Shown here piece after piece: positions 52,574-61,800 of a DNA stretch of 64,000 bases. The position numbers were made by a program, and so were the translations under genes. Position 1 is the stretch's first letter. Every line of letters begins with the position of its first letter. A model generated the notes under the pieces. The model was not told the origin of the DNA. It ran no database searches and saw nothing but the letters and a program-made list of their open reading frames with translations. The stretch comes from Flectobacillus major DSM 103 (GTDB taxonomy: Bacteria > Bacteroidota > Bacteroidia > Cytophagales > Spirosomataceae), in NCBI RefSeq assembly GCF_000427405.1, contig NZ_KE386491.1, positions 2,401,001-2,465,000 of the forward strand, in the 5' to 3' direction.

Positions 52574-53707
52574 TTATACTGTAGCAGCATAAATACCCGA
52601 AACGGCATCTTGCTTGAACGATTTCATAATCCATCCACCACCAACAACATCGTTACCTTCATAAAAAACTGCCGCCTGACCAGGGGCAATACCCGATACT
52701 TGTTCGTGGAAATGCACTTTCATTTTTTCGCCTTCTTGTACAATCGTTGCTGGTGTACCTGCATCTTTATAGCGTACTTTGGTCACAGTCTCGATAGCAT
52801 CGGGAATACTAGCGTATTTAGAAAGGTTCAACTGCCCTACTATCATACCGTCGCGTTCCAGATCTTTGTCACGGCCCAACACCACTTCATTAGTTTCTTT
52901 TCTGATTTCGGTAACAAAAGCAGGATAACCCAAAGCTATACCTAAGCCTTTGCGTTGGCCAATAGTATAAAAAGGATACCCCTCGTGTTTTCCAAGAATT
53001 TTTCCTTCTGTATCTACAAAATTTCCTCCTCTTACACGGTCTTCGAGTCCTTCTACTCTGCGTTTCAAGAAGCCACGATAGTCATTGTCGGGTACAAAGC
53101 AAATTTCATAACTTTCTGATTTGTTGACCAAATCCATAAAGCCACGCTCAGTTGCCATTTCACGAATCGTAGATTTGGTTAAATGCCCTAAAGGAAGTTT
53201 GGTACGAGAAAGGCTTTCTTGCGACACCCCCCAAAGCACATAACTTTGGTCTTTCCACGTATCTACACCCTTCGATATTACAAAACGTTCGTTTTCTTCA
53301 CGAATATTGGCATAGTGCCCTGTTGCGATAAACTCACAATCTAGCTTGTCGGCACGACGCAAAAGAGCATCCCATTTAATATGCGTATTGCACATTACAC
53401 ACGGGTTGGGCGTACGGCCTTCCAAATATTCTCCGGTAAAGTGATTGATTACATAATCGCCAAATTCTTCTCGAATATCGAGAATATAGTGCGGGAAACC
53501 CAATTCAACGGCAATATTACGGGCATCGTTGATAGAATCTAGTGAACAGCACCCTGTTTCTTTTTTATTGCCTCCCGACGAAGCGTAATCCCATGTTTTC
53601 ATGGTCATTCCTACTACTTCGTAGCCTTGCTCGTGTAACATGACGGCTGCTACAGAGCTGTCGATGCCGCCACTCATGGCGACCAAAATTCTTCCGTGTT
53701 TACTCAT
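52574..53707 (-). CDS. mnmA: tRNA-specific 2-thiouridylase MnmA
   Basis: 377 residues from the ATG at 53707. PP-loop SGGIDSSVAA (about 13), then a Cys pair in ETGCCSLDSINDARNIA, the catalytic Cys in NPCVMCNTHIKWD (about 103), a second catalytic Cys in ESYEICFVPDNDYRGF (about 200), and C-terminal barrel parts (GQRKGLGIALG, GIAPGQAAVFYEGNDVVGGG). It thiolates U34 of tRNA Lys, Glu and Gln, giving s2U. Length and motifs agree with family MnmA. The strand is the same as the ArsR and OYE genes but a strong terminator separates them. Confidence 0.96.
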   Translation of the reverse strand: MSKHGRILVAMSGGIDSSVAAVMLHEQGYEVVGMTMKTWDYASSGGNKKETGCCSLDSINDARNIAVELGFPHYILDIREEFGDYVINHFTGEYLEGRTPNPCVMCNTHIKWDALLRRADKLDCEFIATGHYANIREENERFVISKGVDTWKDQSYVLWGVSQESLSRTKLPLGHLTKSTIREMATERGFMDLVNKSESYEICFVPDNDYRGFLKRRVEGLEDRVRGGNFVDTEGKILGKHEGYPFYTIGQRKGLGIALGYPAFVTEIRKETNEVVLGRDKDLERDGMIVGQLNLSKYASIPDAIETVTKVRYKDAGTPATIVQEGEKMKVHFHEQVSGIAPGQAAVFYEGNDVVGGGWIMKSFKQDAVSGIYAATV

Positions 53708-53903
53708 TTGAATGCGGCGAGGGTTCAAAGTCCTCCGTTTTGAAAATTAAAAATACCTACAGCGACCTTAGCCGACTGTTTTGCAAAATTACAATATTTT
53801 TTTTAACACCGCTCTTAGCTTTTTGGTTCTATGTACCTCAAATCGTACTTTTGCAGAAATATGACGGCCAGTTGGCTGGTCACAAAAGACGGAATAGAAT
53901 ATT

Positions 53904-54509
53904 ATGTTAAAAACAATCGTAAAGGTTTCGCAGGTTTCTAACCTTTCTGATGCACGTTATTGTGCAGGAATGGGCGTAGAATACATCGGTTTTTCGATGG
54001 ACGAAGTTCCATTTGAGCAATACAAAGAAATGCGTGGCTGGTTGGCGGGCGTTCAGATTGTGGGCGAAACAGACACTAAAGATATTAGCCAGATTTTGGA
54101 CTTGGTAGAAACTTTCCAACCTGATCTTGTACAGGTGTCGGCACAAAATTTGCCAGATTTGGAGCAATTACAAAGAGTTGGCTTGCCTATTATCTTGAAA
54201 ACAGATTTTGCTACAGCCAATTTGCCTGCATTGTTCCAAACAACGGCTGGCTATGTAGAATATTTTTTACTAGAAAATACAGATGAGTTTGCTCAATTAG
54301 ACGATGCGGCATTGAGCCAAATCGACGCTTGGGCTTTTCAGTACCCTATTTTACTGGCTTTCGGGATTAAAGAAGATTCTATAGGCCAGCTTATCGACGA
54401 CATACCCGTAAAAGGTATTGCCTTGAAAGGAGGGCAAGAAATTAGGCCTGGATTTGCCGATATGGACGAGCTAATGAATATTTTGGAGGCTATCGAGTCG
54501 GAAGATTAA
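53904..54509 (+). CDS. TrpF-like protein (phosphoribosylanthranilate isomerase fold) without catalytic Cys
   Basis: 201 residues. The fold follows TrpF: the first strand and helix MLKTIVKVSQVSNLSDARYC, EYIGFSMDEV, VQIVGETDTKDISQILDLVE, DLVQVSAQNLPDL, then FLLENTDEFA and IALKGGQEIRPGFADMDELM. In TrpF the first strand is VKICGI, in which the Cys is the general base; here it reads VKVSQV. The DT of the general-acid strand is EN-T. It therefore probably does not catalyse the tryptophan step and may bind another sugar phosphate. No trp genes lie nearby. Confidence 0.65.
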   Translation: MLKTIVKVSQVSNLSDARYCAGMGVEYIGFSMDEVPFEQYKEMRGWLAGVQIVGETDTKDISQILDLVETFQPDLVQVSAQNLPDLEQLQRVGLPIILKTDFATANLPALFQTTAGYVEYFLLENTDEFAQLDDAALSQIDAWAFQYPILLAFGIKEDSIGQLIDDIPVKGIALKGGQEIRPGFADMDELMNILEAIESED

Positions 54510-54523
54510 TAGGCTGTAAAATT

Positions 54524-54570
54524 AAGGCACAAAGTGTTTTTTTTTAATATGTTCGCTTTGTGCCTTTTTT
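54524..54570 (+). terminator. Terminator after the TrpF-like gene
   Basis: AAGGCACAAAG at 54524-54534 pairs with CTTTGTGCCTT at 54556-54566; six T residues from 54565. A strong intrinsic terminator. Confidence 0.88.
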
Positions 54571-54590
54571 ATCATTAACGACAATATACT

Positions 54591-54686
54591 TTATTTGTAA
54601 AAATTATCTTTCTGTGGATTACTCACTGCAAATGAAAGGTACACTCCCATACCCAACAATATAAGGGCAAATATGACAATCGACAT
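54591..54686 (-). CDS. Putative 31-residue single-pass membrane peptide
   Basis: A short frame from an ATG at 54686 to a TAA at 54591. It starts MSIVIFALILLGMGVYLSFA and ends SNPQKDNFYK: one hydrophobic helix, then a short charged tail. The layout is like KdpF or other tiny membrane subunits (helix, then P-x-K). No kdp or cytochrome oxidase genes are next to it. It lies in the gap between the TrpF-like gene and miaA, and no strong start signal can be judged. It could be real or a chance ORF. Confidence 0.45.
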   Translation of the reverse strand: MSIVIFALILLGMGVYLSFAVSNPQKDNFYK

Positions 54687-54860
54687 AGTTAAGTTAAGAT
54701 GTAAGTAAGGTTAAAATTTGAATAATCTTTGGTCTTCTGATGACAATCAACAACAAGCAAACCCTAATCTTTTTATGATATTTTTTGAGTTTTTTACTAT
54801 ATCACTCAAAATGTTCTTTCTTTTTACTTAATCAAATGTACGATTTTCTGCTATTAGTTG

Positions 54861-55760
54861 CTACAACATTGCTACTAACTTAGTGAACGGTTCATTATCC
54901 AACCAATTGATAATTAGGCCGTCACGTTCCATTTTACGAAAATAGGTCATTTGCCTTTTTGCAAATTGATGAATGGCTACATTGAGCCGTTCTACCATAA
55001 TTTCATACGAAATATTACCCGAAAGGTATTCGGTAATAAATTTATATTCTAACCCATAATAAATCAGTTTTTCGGCAGGTACACCCGCTTCTATCAGGTT
55101 TTGTACCTCTGTTACCATTCCTTCTGCTAGTCGTTGGTGGAGGCGTTTGGTAATATTTTGCCGACGAGACTCCACAGGAGGATTTAATCCAAAAATGATA
55201 GAGACAGGAACGATTTTGGAAGGAAGTTGAAAATCGGGATTAGCCTCCAAATACCGATTTATTTCAATAGCCCTTATTAATCGTTTTCGGGTAGAAATAT
55301 CGGCCGTAGCCGAATATTGCTTAGGAACAGCCTCAAATAATGCCAATAGCTCGTCGGATGTGCTATCTTCAAGGCTTTCACGGAAAGGCAAATCAATCGG
55401 TACTGCCGTAAATTGAAAACCTTTGAGTACCGCTTCGAGGTACAAGCCGCTCCCACCACACAAAATAGCTATTTTGCCCCTTGATATAATATCGTTGAAG
55501 GCTTTTTCAAAATCTTGCTGAAACTGATAAATATGATAGCTATGGCCTGCATCGACAATATCTATCAAATGATAAGGAATTTTTTGCCCATTCCATACAT
55601 ATTCGTCCAAATCTTTACCTGTACCAATATCCATGCCCCGATATACCTGTCTGGAATCGGCACTGATAATCTCGGCATTGAGATAAGCGGCCAATTGTAC
55701 TGCCAATTTGGTTTTGCCAGAGGCCGTTGGCCCCAAAATTGTAATTAAATTATACTTCAT
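54861..55760 (-). CDS. miaA: tRNA dimethylallyltransferase MiaA
   Basis: 299 residues, cytoplasmic. P-loop GPTASGKTKLAVQLA (about 10-24), then ISADSRQVYRGMDIGTGKDL, YHLIDIVDAGHSYHIYQF, CGGSGLYLEAVLKG and TRKRLIRAIEINRY. The C-terminal IHQFAKRQMTYFRKM is typical. It isopentenylates A37 of tRNAs reading codons that start with U. A gene of unknown function ends 42 bp upstream on the same strand; the two may be co-transcribed. Confidence 0.96.
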   Translation of the reverse strand: MKYNLITILGPTASGKTKLAVQLAAYLNAEIISADSRQVYRGMDIGTGKDLDEYVWNGQKIPYHLIDIVDAGHSYHIYQFQQDFEKAFNDIISRGKIAILCGGSGLYLEAVLKGFQFTAVPIDLPFRESLEDSTSDELLALFEAVPKQYSATADISTRKRLIRAIEINRYLEANPDFQLPSKIVPVSIIFGLNPPVESRRQNITKRLHQRLAEGMVTEVQNLIEAGVPAEKLIYYGLEYKFITEYLSGNISYEIMVERLNVAIHQFAKRQMTYFRKMERDGLIINWLDNEPFTKLVAML

Positions 55761-55802
55761 TATGGCTAAAAGTGCTTTATTTCGAGAGCGATTGTTACAT
55801 AA

Positions 55803-56684
55803 TTACGCTATTGTTTTTACGTATTTTAGGCTACCTGCATTCCAAATTTTTATCCAATGAGCTTCTTGTAATGTTTTTTCGCTTTTTTCTCCTAAAATTT
55901 TATTGGCAAAGTGTCGTTCGAGGGTCATTGGGTTTATCCAATACACTTGAGGCTGTAAAAGGGTATCAACAGGCTCAAAACCTAGAGTTTTGTAACTGCG
56001 TCCATCCGACCAATCTCTATCGGCATAGCTCATAATATCGTCGGGGTGTAATTCGGCAATAAATGCTTTGAGAAGCTTATCCATTCCTCCTACCACAACA
56101 TACCCTTGCAAGGTAGCAAAGCGTAATAGCTCAAAAGAACGATGGTCTTTGCGGTCGCCCCACTTCATGGTTCGTCCGCCACTAAATGAGGCTACTCCTA
56201 CCAAATAATCGGCTTCAGCTGAGGCATCATGATTGATATATTTAGCCACATATTGTTTTTTCAGAAACAACCCATACTTATACTTAGCCTGAGTAGTTCC
56301 TTGCAAATGATTGTTTATGAGAAAGTTATCTAATGTAGGCTTATCTATTCTTGTTATTATACAATGACGAGCATTGATACGATAGAATTTACCCAAAATA
56401 CTCCTTAATCGAGCTTTTATTAAATCTTGTTGCGTAACCCAGAGGTCTTCCCAAAGGAAAATGATTTTCTGGGCATTCGCTTTGGCCTTATCAGCAAGCT
56501 GTTGCCAATAATCGAGTGATAAACTACGGGCATTCCAAGTATCTAAACTTATCATCAACAAGCAAATTCGCTGTTGGGGAAATGCCAAAACAGGCCAGTG
56601 ATTATTGTCGAGGGTTGTGTTGGGTATCTCGAAAGGAATTTGCTCATTTTCGAGCCATGTTTGGCAATCTTCTATCCAGTTCAA
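55803..56684 (-). CDS. Unknown protein with a phage homing-endonuclease-like (Hef-type) C-terminal module
   Basis: 293 residues, no signal. The N-terminal about 120 residues have an alpha/beta look (RICLLMISLDTWNA, then KIIFLWEDLWVTQ), possibly a Vsr/PD-(D/E)xK-related nuclease core. The C-terminal half (about 125-265) follows a pattern I associate with phage Hef-type homing endonucleases: FLINNHLQGTTQAKYKYGLF, FELLRFATLQGYVVVGGMDK, DDIMSYADRDWSDGRSYKTL, GFEPVDTLLQPQVYWIN. That module also looks like a GNAT-type fold. It ends 42 bp before miaA. The homing role is not shown; it may be domesticated. Confidence 0.5.
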   Translation of the reverse strand: MNWIEDCQTWLENEQIPFEIPNTTLDNNHWPVLAFPQQRICLLMISLDTWNARSLSLDYWQQLADKAKANAQKIIFLWEDLWVTQQDLIKARLRSILGKFYRINARHCIITRIDKPTLDNFLINNHLQGTTQAKYKYGLFLKKQYVAKYINHDASAEADYLVGVASFSGGRTMKWGDRKDHRSFELLRFATLQGYVVVGGMDKLLKAFIAELHPDDIMSYADRDWSDGRSYKTLGFEPVDTLLQPQVYWINPMTLERHFANKILGEKSEKTLQEAHWIKIWNAGSLKYVKTIA

Positions 56685-56987
56685 TCAAAAGGGTATTTAA
56701 AATACAAGAATACAAAGATAAAGCTCGTCCAACAATTTTGTTCTATAAGCCTCATATTGCTATGATTTATCTTTGTTTTGAAAGATGATTTTTTCTTCTA
56801 AAAATGTTATCAGCGTTTATGAAAGAATTTATTTGCAGAAAATAGCGTCATTTATCATAAAATCATTCAATTAATTTATAAAATCATTAAATTTGCTTAA
56901 CCCCTCCAAACTTATCATTATCAGCCAAAATTTATATCTATATCCGCCCCAACTTAATACTTATTCACTATCACACTTAGTTAATAT
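56685..56987. other. Divergent intergenic region
   Basis: About 300 bp between the Hef-like gene (minus) and the beta-helix gene (plus). TATCTTTG at 56768-56775 (plus) and CAAAGATA at 56713-56720 (minus -7 box) fit TAnnTTTG, but neither has a clean -33 TTTG at 19-21 bp. No ORF is convincing. Confidence 0.4.
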
Positions 56988-58595
56988 ATGTACAAGTTTC
57001 ATTGCTATTTTTTATTCATATTATTGGGGATACTGGATCATTCGGTAAATGCACAATCGTGTCAATGCGATTTTACGATTACTCAAGCAGGGAATTATTC
57101 TCCCAACGAAATCAACGCCAAACCAGGGCAAACAATCTGCTTACAAGCTGGACAATACAGCGACATCAGATTCAGTAATTTTAGTGGAACACCCGAAAAA
57201 CCAATCAAGCTAATCAACTGTGGAGGCTTGGTTTCGGTAAAAGGCTATGCCAATGGTATGCTTTTTTCTAATTGCCAGTATTTTAAGCTCACTGGCACTG
57301 GCGACAGTGCATTAAAGTACGGTATTAGTGTAGAAAGTGAAGCAAGCAACTCGATGGGAATTAAGGTAACCGACAAAAGTTCGGACTGTGAAATAGACCA
57401 TGTTGAAGTTCATAATGTAGGCTTTGCAGGAATGATGATTAAAACCGACCCTAGCTGCGATGGTAGTACTTGGAAAGACCAGTTTACCATGTATAATGTA
57501 AAAATTCATGACAATTATATTCATAATACAGGCGGCGAAGGCTTATATATTGGTAGTTCTTTTTGGAATTATGGCCAAAACATTATCTGTTCGGGGACTC
57601 CTCAGGTAGTATTTCCTCATAGTATTGTAGGCTTGGAAATACACCATAATATTGTCGAAAATACTGGGGCTGAAGGAATTCAGTATGGTTGCTCGCCTAA
57701 TGCCAAAGTGCATCATAATCGAGTATCAAAAACGGGAAATACCCCTTTTGCCGACTTTCAAAACAATGGTATTCAAGTTGGGGGTGGCTCGGGTGGCGAA
57801 TGCTATAACAATTCGGTAGAAAATATTCCAGGTGTGGGTATTATCATGATTGGTGGCTTGGGCAACCAAATGGTTTATAACAACCTGATTGTATCGACAG
57901 GCAATAGTGGGATTTTTTCGGATACCCGCCCTGGCTCGCTCGAAAACACCTATGTCAGAATTGCCAATAATACCATTATCAATACCCAAACCGAAAGCAT
58001 CAAAATCTATAGCCTTATTCAAAACTACCATGTTGTCAACAATGCTTTGATTAATCCTGCTACCAAAAAGTATATCAATACTCCCGACGGAGTTCAGTTT
58101 ATAGAGGAGTATAATTTTAAAAGTTTGAATATCAGCGATGCTCTTTTTCAGGATACGTTCAACAATAATTATCAGCCTAGACCCAGCTCGCCTTTGTTCA
58201 AAAAAGGTAAAAACCTTACAAGTTGGAATATCAAGACCGATTTGAATGATACCTTGCGATTAAAAGAAGACTTTGATATTGGATGTTTTGAATATACGGG
58301 CTTTGGGAATGATGATGGCTTTGGGTCGCTTGAGATATTACAGTTATACCCCAATCCTAGCAACAAAACAATCAATATCCAATTACCTATTAATGAGCAG
58401 TTTGTACTTATTGATGTTTTTAACAGTCTAGGAGGGTTAGTTTTACAAAACGAAATAATTCCTTTGAATAATAATTTGTATCGGATAGACATTTCGACAT
58501 TACCCATAGGAGCTTATTATATTAAGCTCACGCAAAATACAGGAGCAACTAATAGTAGACCGCCCATTTTTCAGGGAAAGTTTTATAAATTTTAG
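56988..58595 (+). CDS. Secreted right-handed beta-helix protein with T9SS type A domain
   Basis: 535 residues. A signal peptide (MYKFHCYFLFILLGILDHSV) is followed by a parallel beta-helix region (about 30-420) with short Asn/Gly-rich coils: DHVEVHNVGFAGMMIKTD, VKIHDNYIHNTGGEGLYIGS, LEIHHNIVENTGAEGIQYG, and VRIANNTIINTQTESIKIYS. The C-terminal about 85 residues form a T9SS type A domain (LQLYPNPSNKTINIQLP, then LPIGAYYIKL). Such proteins are often polysaccharide lyases or epimerases (PL6, PL9 or mannuronan-epimerase-like). No catalytic set is recognised, so the substrate is unknown. Confidence 0.85.
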   Translation: MYKFHCYFLFILLGILDHSVNAQSCQCDFTITQAGNYSPNEINAKPGQTICLQAGQYSDIRFSNFSGTPEKPIKLINCGGLVSVKGYANGMLFSNCQYFKLTGTGDSALKYGISVESEASNSMGIKVTDKSSDCEIDHVEVHNVGFAGMMIKTDPSCDGSTWKDQFTMYNVKIHDNYIHNTGGEGLYIGSSFWNYGQNIICSGTPQVVFPHSIVGLEIHHNIVENTGAEGIQYGCSPNAKVHHNRVSKTGNTPFADFQNNGIQVGGGSGGECYNNSVENIPGVGIIMIGGLGNQMVYNNLIVSTGNSGIFSDTRPGSLENTYVRIANNTIINTQTESIKIYSLIQNYHVVNNALINPATKKYINTPDGVQFIEEYNFKSLNISDALFQDTFNNNYQPRPSSPLFKKGKNLTSWNIKTDLNDTLRLKEDFDIGCFEYTGFGNDDGFGSLEILQLYPNPSNKTINIQLPINEQFVLIDVFNSLGGLVLQNEIIPLNNNLYRIDISTLPIGAYYIKLTQNTGATNSRPPIFQGKFYKF

Positions 58596-58622
58596 GGTAG
58601 AAAACACCCATTACAGCCTCCA

Positions 58623-58874
58623 ACATGAGTCATCCTGAATTTTAAATAGAGAACTCTTGCTTGTCTTTGTTGGGATTCATGAGGTTGTCAAGTGAACATT
58701 GAAGAGGCTTATCATTTGCTCAAATGAAAAAGGCATTCGAAATTAGTTTTTCGAATGCCTTTTTCATCTTAAATTTCAGCAAGACACATCTTTAGCCGCA
58801 AAGCATTGTATCTCTACTGGTAAAAATCATATTTAACAATAATCACCATTCTCTAAATTCGAGATGGCTTATGT
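58623..58874. mobile_element. MITE-like element, copy B (252 bp)
   Basis: The left end ACATGAGTCATCCTGAATTT (58623-58642) is nearly the same as in copy A. The right end (58855-58874) is a degenerate inverted copy, complement ACATAAGCCATCTCGAATTT. Internal blocks (AATAGAGAACTCTTG, TTGGGATTCATGAGG, TTAAATTTCAG) match copy A in order. Copy B carries an extra terminator-like segment and fills the gap between two convergent genes. Confidence 0.6.
58727..58764. terminator. Bidirectional terminator inside the MITE-like copy B
   Basis: A perfect 16-bp stem (58727-58742 with 58749-58764; arm core AAGGCATTCGAAA) with loop TTAGTT. A and T tracts lie on both sides, so it works for both convergent genes. 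Confidence 0.88.
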
Positions 58875-58880
58875 TTGAGA

Positions 58881-61800
58881 TTATGCCGACATTTTTGTTT
58901 TGTCTTCACTATGAAGTGAAATTTTGCGATATAACTCGTCTGGATTGAAAGGCTTGCTAATATAATCGTTCATTCCAACAGCAAAAGCCTTATCTTTAAT
59001 ATCTAACATAGCCGAGGCCGTTAGGGCAATAATCGGTAATTGGCTATAATATTCGTTGCCTAAGCTCCTGATTTGTCGGGTAGCCTCATAGCCATCTAGC
59101 TCGGGCATTTGCAAATCCATTAGTACCAAATCGTAGTCGGTTTGTTGTACCATTTGTAAGGCCAATAGTCCATTTTCGGCTACATCGCACTCCACTTCCC
59201 ATCTTTTGAGGAACTGTTTTGCTACAATAATATTAATCTGATTATCGTCGGCGATAAGCAATTTTAGACCTTTTAGGCTTCTATATTGTTGTTGAGGAGT
59301 CAAAGTTTCTATTCGTTTAAATTGGAAAGAGCTATTTCTAAGTTTTAAATCAAAATAAAATACAGAGCCTTCGTTTGGAGTACTCTCTAAATTTATTTTA
59401 CTGCCCTGCATCTCCAAAAGTCGTTTGGTGATAGTAAGGCCCAATCCAGTGCCACCATATTTACGGGTTGTTTCGGAGCTGGCTTGAGTGAAGCTCTCGA
59501 AAATATGCTCCCACTTTTCTTGTGGAATCCCAATACCTGTATCTCTTACCTCAAAATTAATCGTTGTAAATTCGCTATCTTTCTTAACCAATGCGGCCGA
59601 AATCGTAACTTTGCCTTTATCGGTAAACTTCACGGCATTACTTACAAGATTCGTTATAATCTGTCCTATTCTTACCGAATCGCCTTTTACGGCTTCTGGC
59701 AAATCATCGTCTATCATTAGTTTGAGCTGAATACCCTTGTCGACAGCTTTCTGGAGTAATGCCGCCCGAATATTGCCCAATAAATCTTTTATACTAAAAT
59801 CTACTTCTTCAAACTCTATTTTCCCAGCCTCAATTTTGTTGAAATCCAAAATATCATTGATGAGTACTAGCAAATTTTCGGCTGAAAACTTGAGTATTTT
59901 CAAATACTCCAACTGGTCTTCACGCGAATTCTGCATCAACAAATGCGTAATACCAATTACAGCATTCATAGGCGTTCGGATTTCGTGACTCATGGTCGAC
60001 AAAAACTGTGTCTTGGCAATTGCCGCCTGTTCGGCCTGTTCTTTAGCTTTTATCAGGGTACTTTTGGCCTCTATTTGTTCGGTTATTACTTCCGTAAACA
60101 TAATGATACCACCAATTTCATCTTCTTTCTCGAACCAAGGGCGAATCTCCCATCGTAACCATTCTTCTCGCCCATCAAGCCTTGTAAAAGAATCTTCATT
60201 AGAATTCAAGACCTCTCCTTTCAAACAACGCTGATGAATAGCTTTCCAAGTATCATTAATTTCAGGAAAAACCTCGTAGTGATTTTTCCCGATAATTTCT
60301 AGGTCATCCAAACGATAAGATACTTTCCAGATATTACTAGCGGCAATATAATTCATATTTTTGTCGAACATAGCAATAGCTGCTGGAGTATATTCGATAA
60401 AATTTCTTAGCTGTTCTTGTTTTAGATGAATAGCCTGCTCTATTTTTTTACTTTTTGTTACATCTAATATTGCACCATATATTTTCTTGATATTACCTTG
60501 TGTATCAACGGTTGGTTTACCAATTTTCTGCAAATATTTAATATGCCCATTGGGCAAAACAATGCGTAAATCTATACTAAATGGCTCGCCCGACATACTC
60601 GCATGCTGAAGTGTTGACAGGTACAAGTCCCTATCATTGGGGTGAATCAGGCTAATAGTTTCTTCTGCCGACAACGCCAACGAGGGCGTATTTAGCTCAA
60701 AAATCCGAAAAGCTTCAGCCGAGTAACAACTTATATGACTTTCCAAATCAATCACCCAGCTTGCACTATGAGTAAGCGACTGTGTTTCAGACAAAATAGT
60801 TTCGCTTTGTTTCAGTTTTTCCTCCGCTATTTTGCGTTCAGTAATATCATGCCATACCACCAACAAAGCCCTTTTATCATTGATTTTGACAGGATTTAGC
60901 GATACTTCTGCCAAAAAAATCTCACCATTGAAGCGCGTATGTAGCCATTCAAATCGGTGATAACCTTTCTGGGTTGCTAAGGCATCCATTTCCCTTGATT
61001 TTTCGTCCGAGCGACGGCCATCTGGCTGAAACTCTGGTGAAAATTGGGCAGGATGACACGCCAGTAACTGCTCTTTGTTGCTACAGCCAAGCATTTTTAC
61101 AGCGGCTGTATTACAATCGAGAATACCTGTTTCATCAAAAAGCAAGTGGGCATCGGTAGAATACTCAAAAATTACATTGAGCCTTTCTTCGGCCTGTTTT
61201 TGCTTGGTAATTTCTTGAAAAACGCCTATTATTTTGTCACAAATACCCCCTACAATATGGGCTTCGCCTGTGGTTCTTATCCAAATATTTTTTTGTTGAG
61301 CGGTTATTATTTCAAATTCCAGTTCAAAAGATTTATGTTCTTGTTGGGCTATTGCGATGGCTTCAAGAAACCGCTGTTTATCAACCTCTTTTTTGCAAAA
61401 AGCAAGTATTTCCTCTAACGCTGGCGTATAATACTCGTCTAAACCCATGATTTGTTTAGCGATCTTAGTGCTAAACAAGGTTTTAGAGGCTATTTCGAGT
61501 TCCCAACCGCCAATCCGAGCCAGTTCGCTTGATTTACTATACAGGCTTTCGGTTCGTTGTAAAGTTGTCGTCCATTGTTTTTGAGCAGTAATATCCCAAA
61601 AATTACCCGTAATGCGCTGAACCTTACCTGCCGAGTCTTTTTCCAAAATATTAAAACATACCATTGTGTCGACAACCCTCCCCGACGGATGCAAAAAACG
61701 CAACCCACAGGTAAAAGTTGTGTCGTGAGATTCAGTCAATAATGCTTGGAAATAGGTTATAAACAACACCTTATCTTCGACTACCAAGGTATCTAACCAA

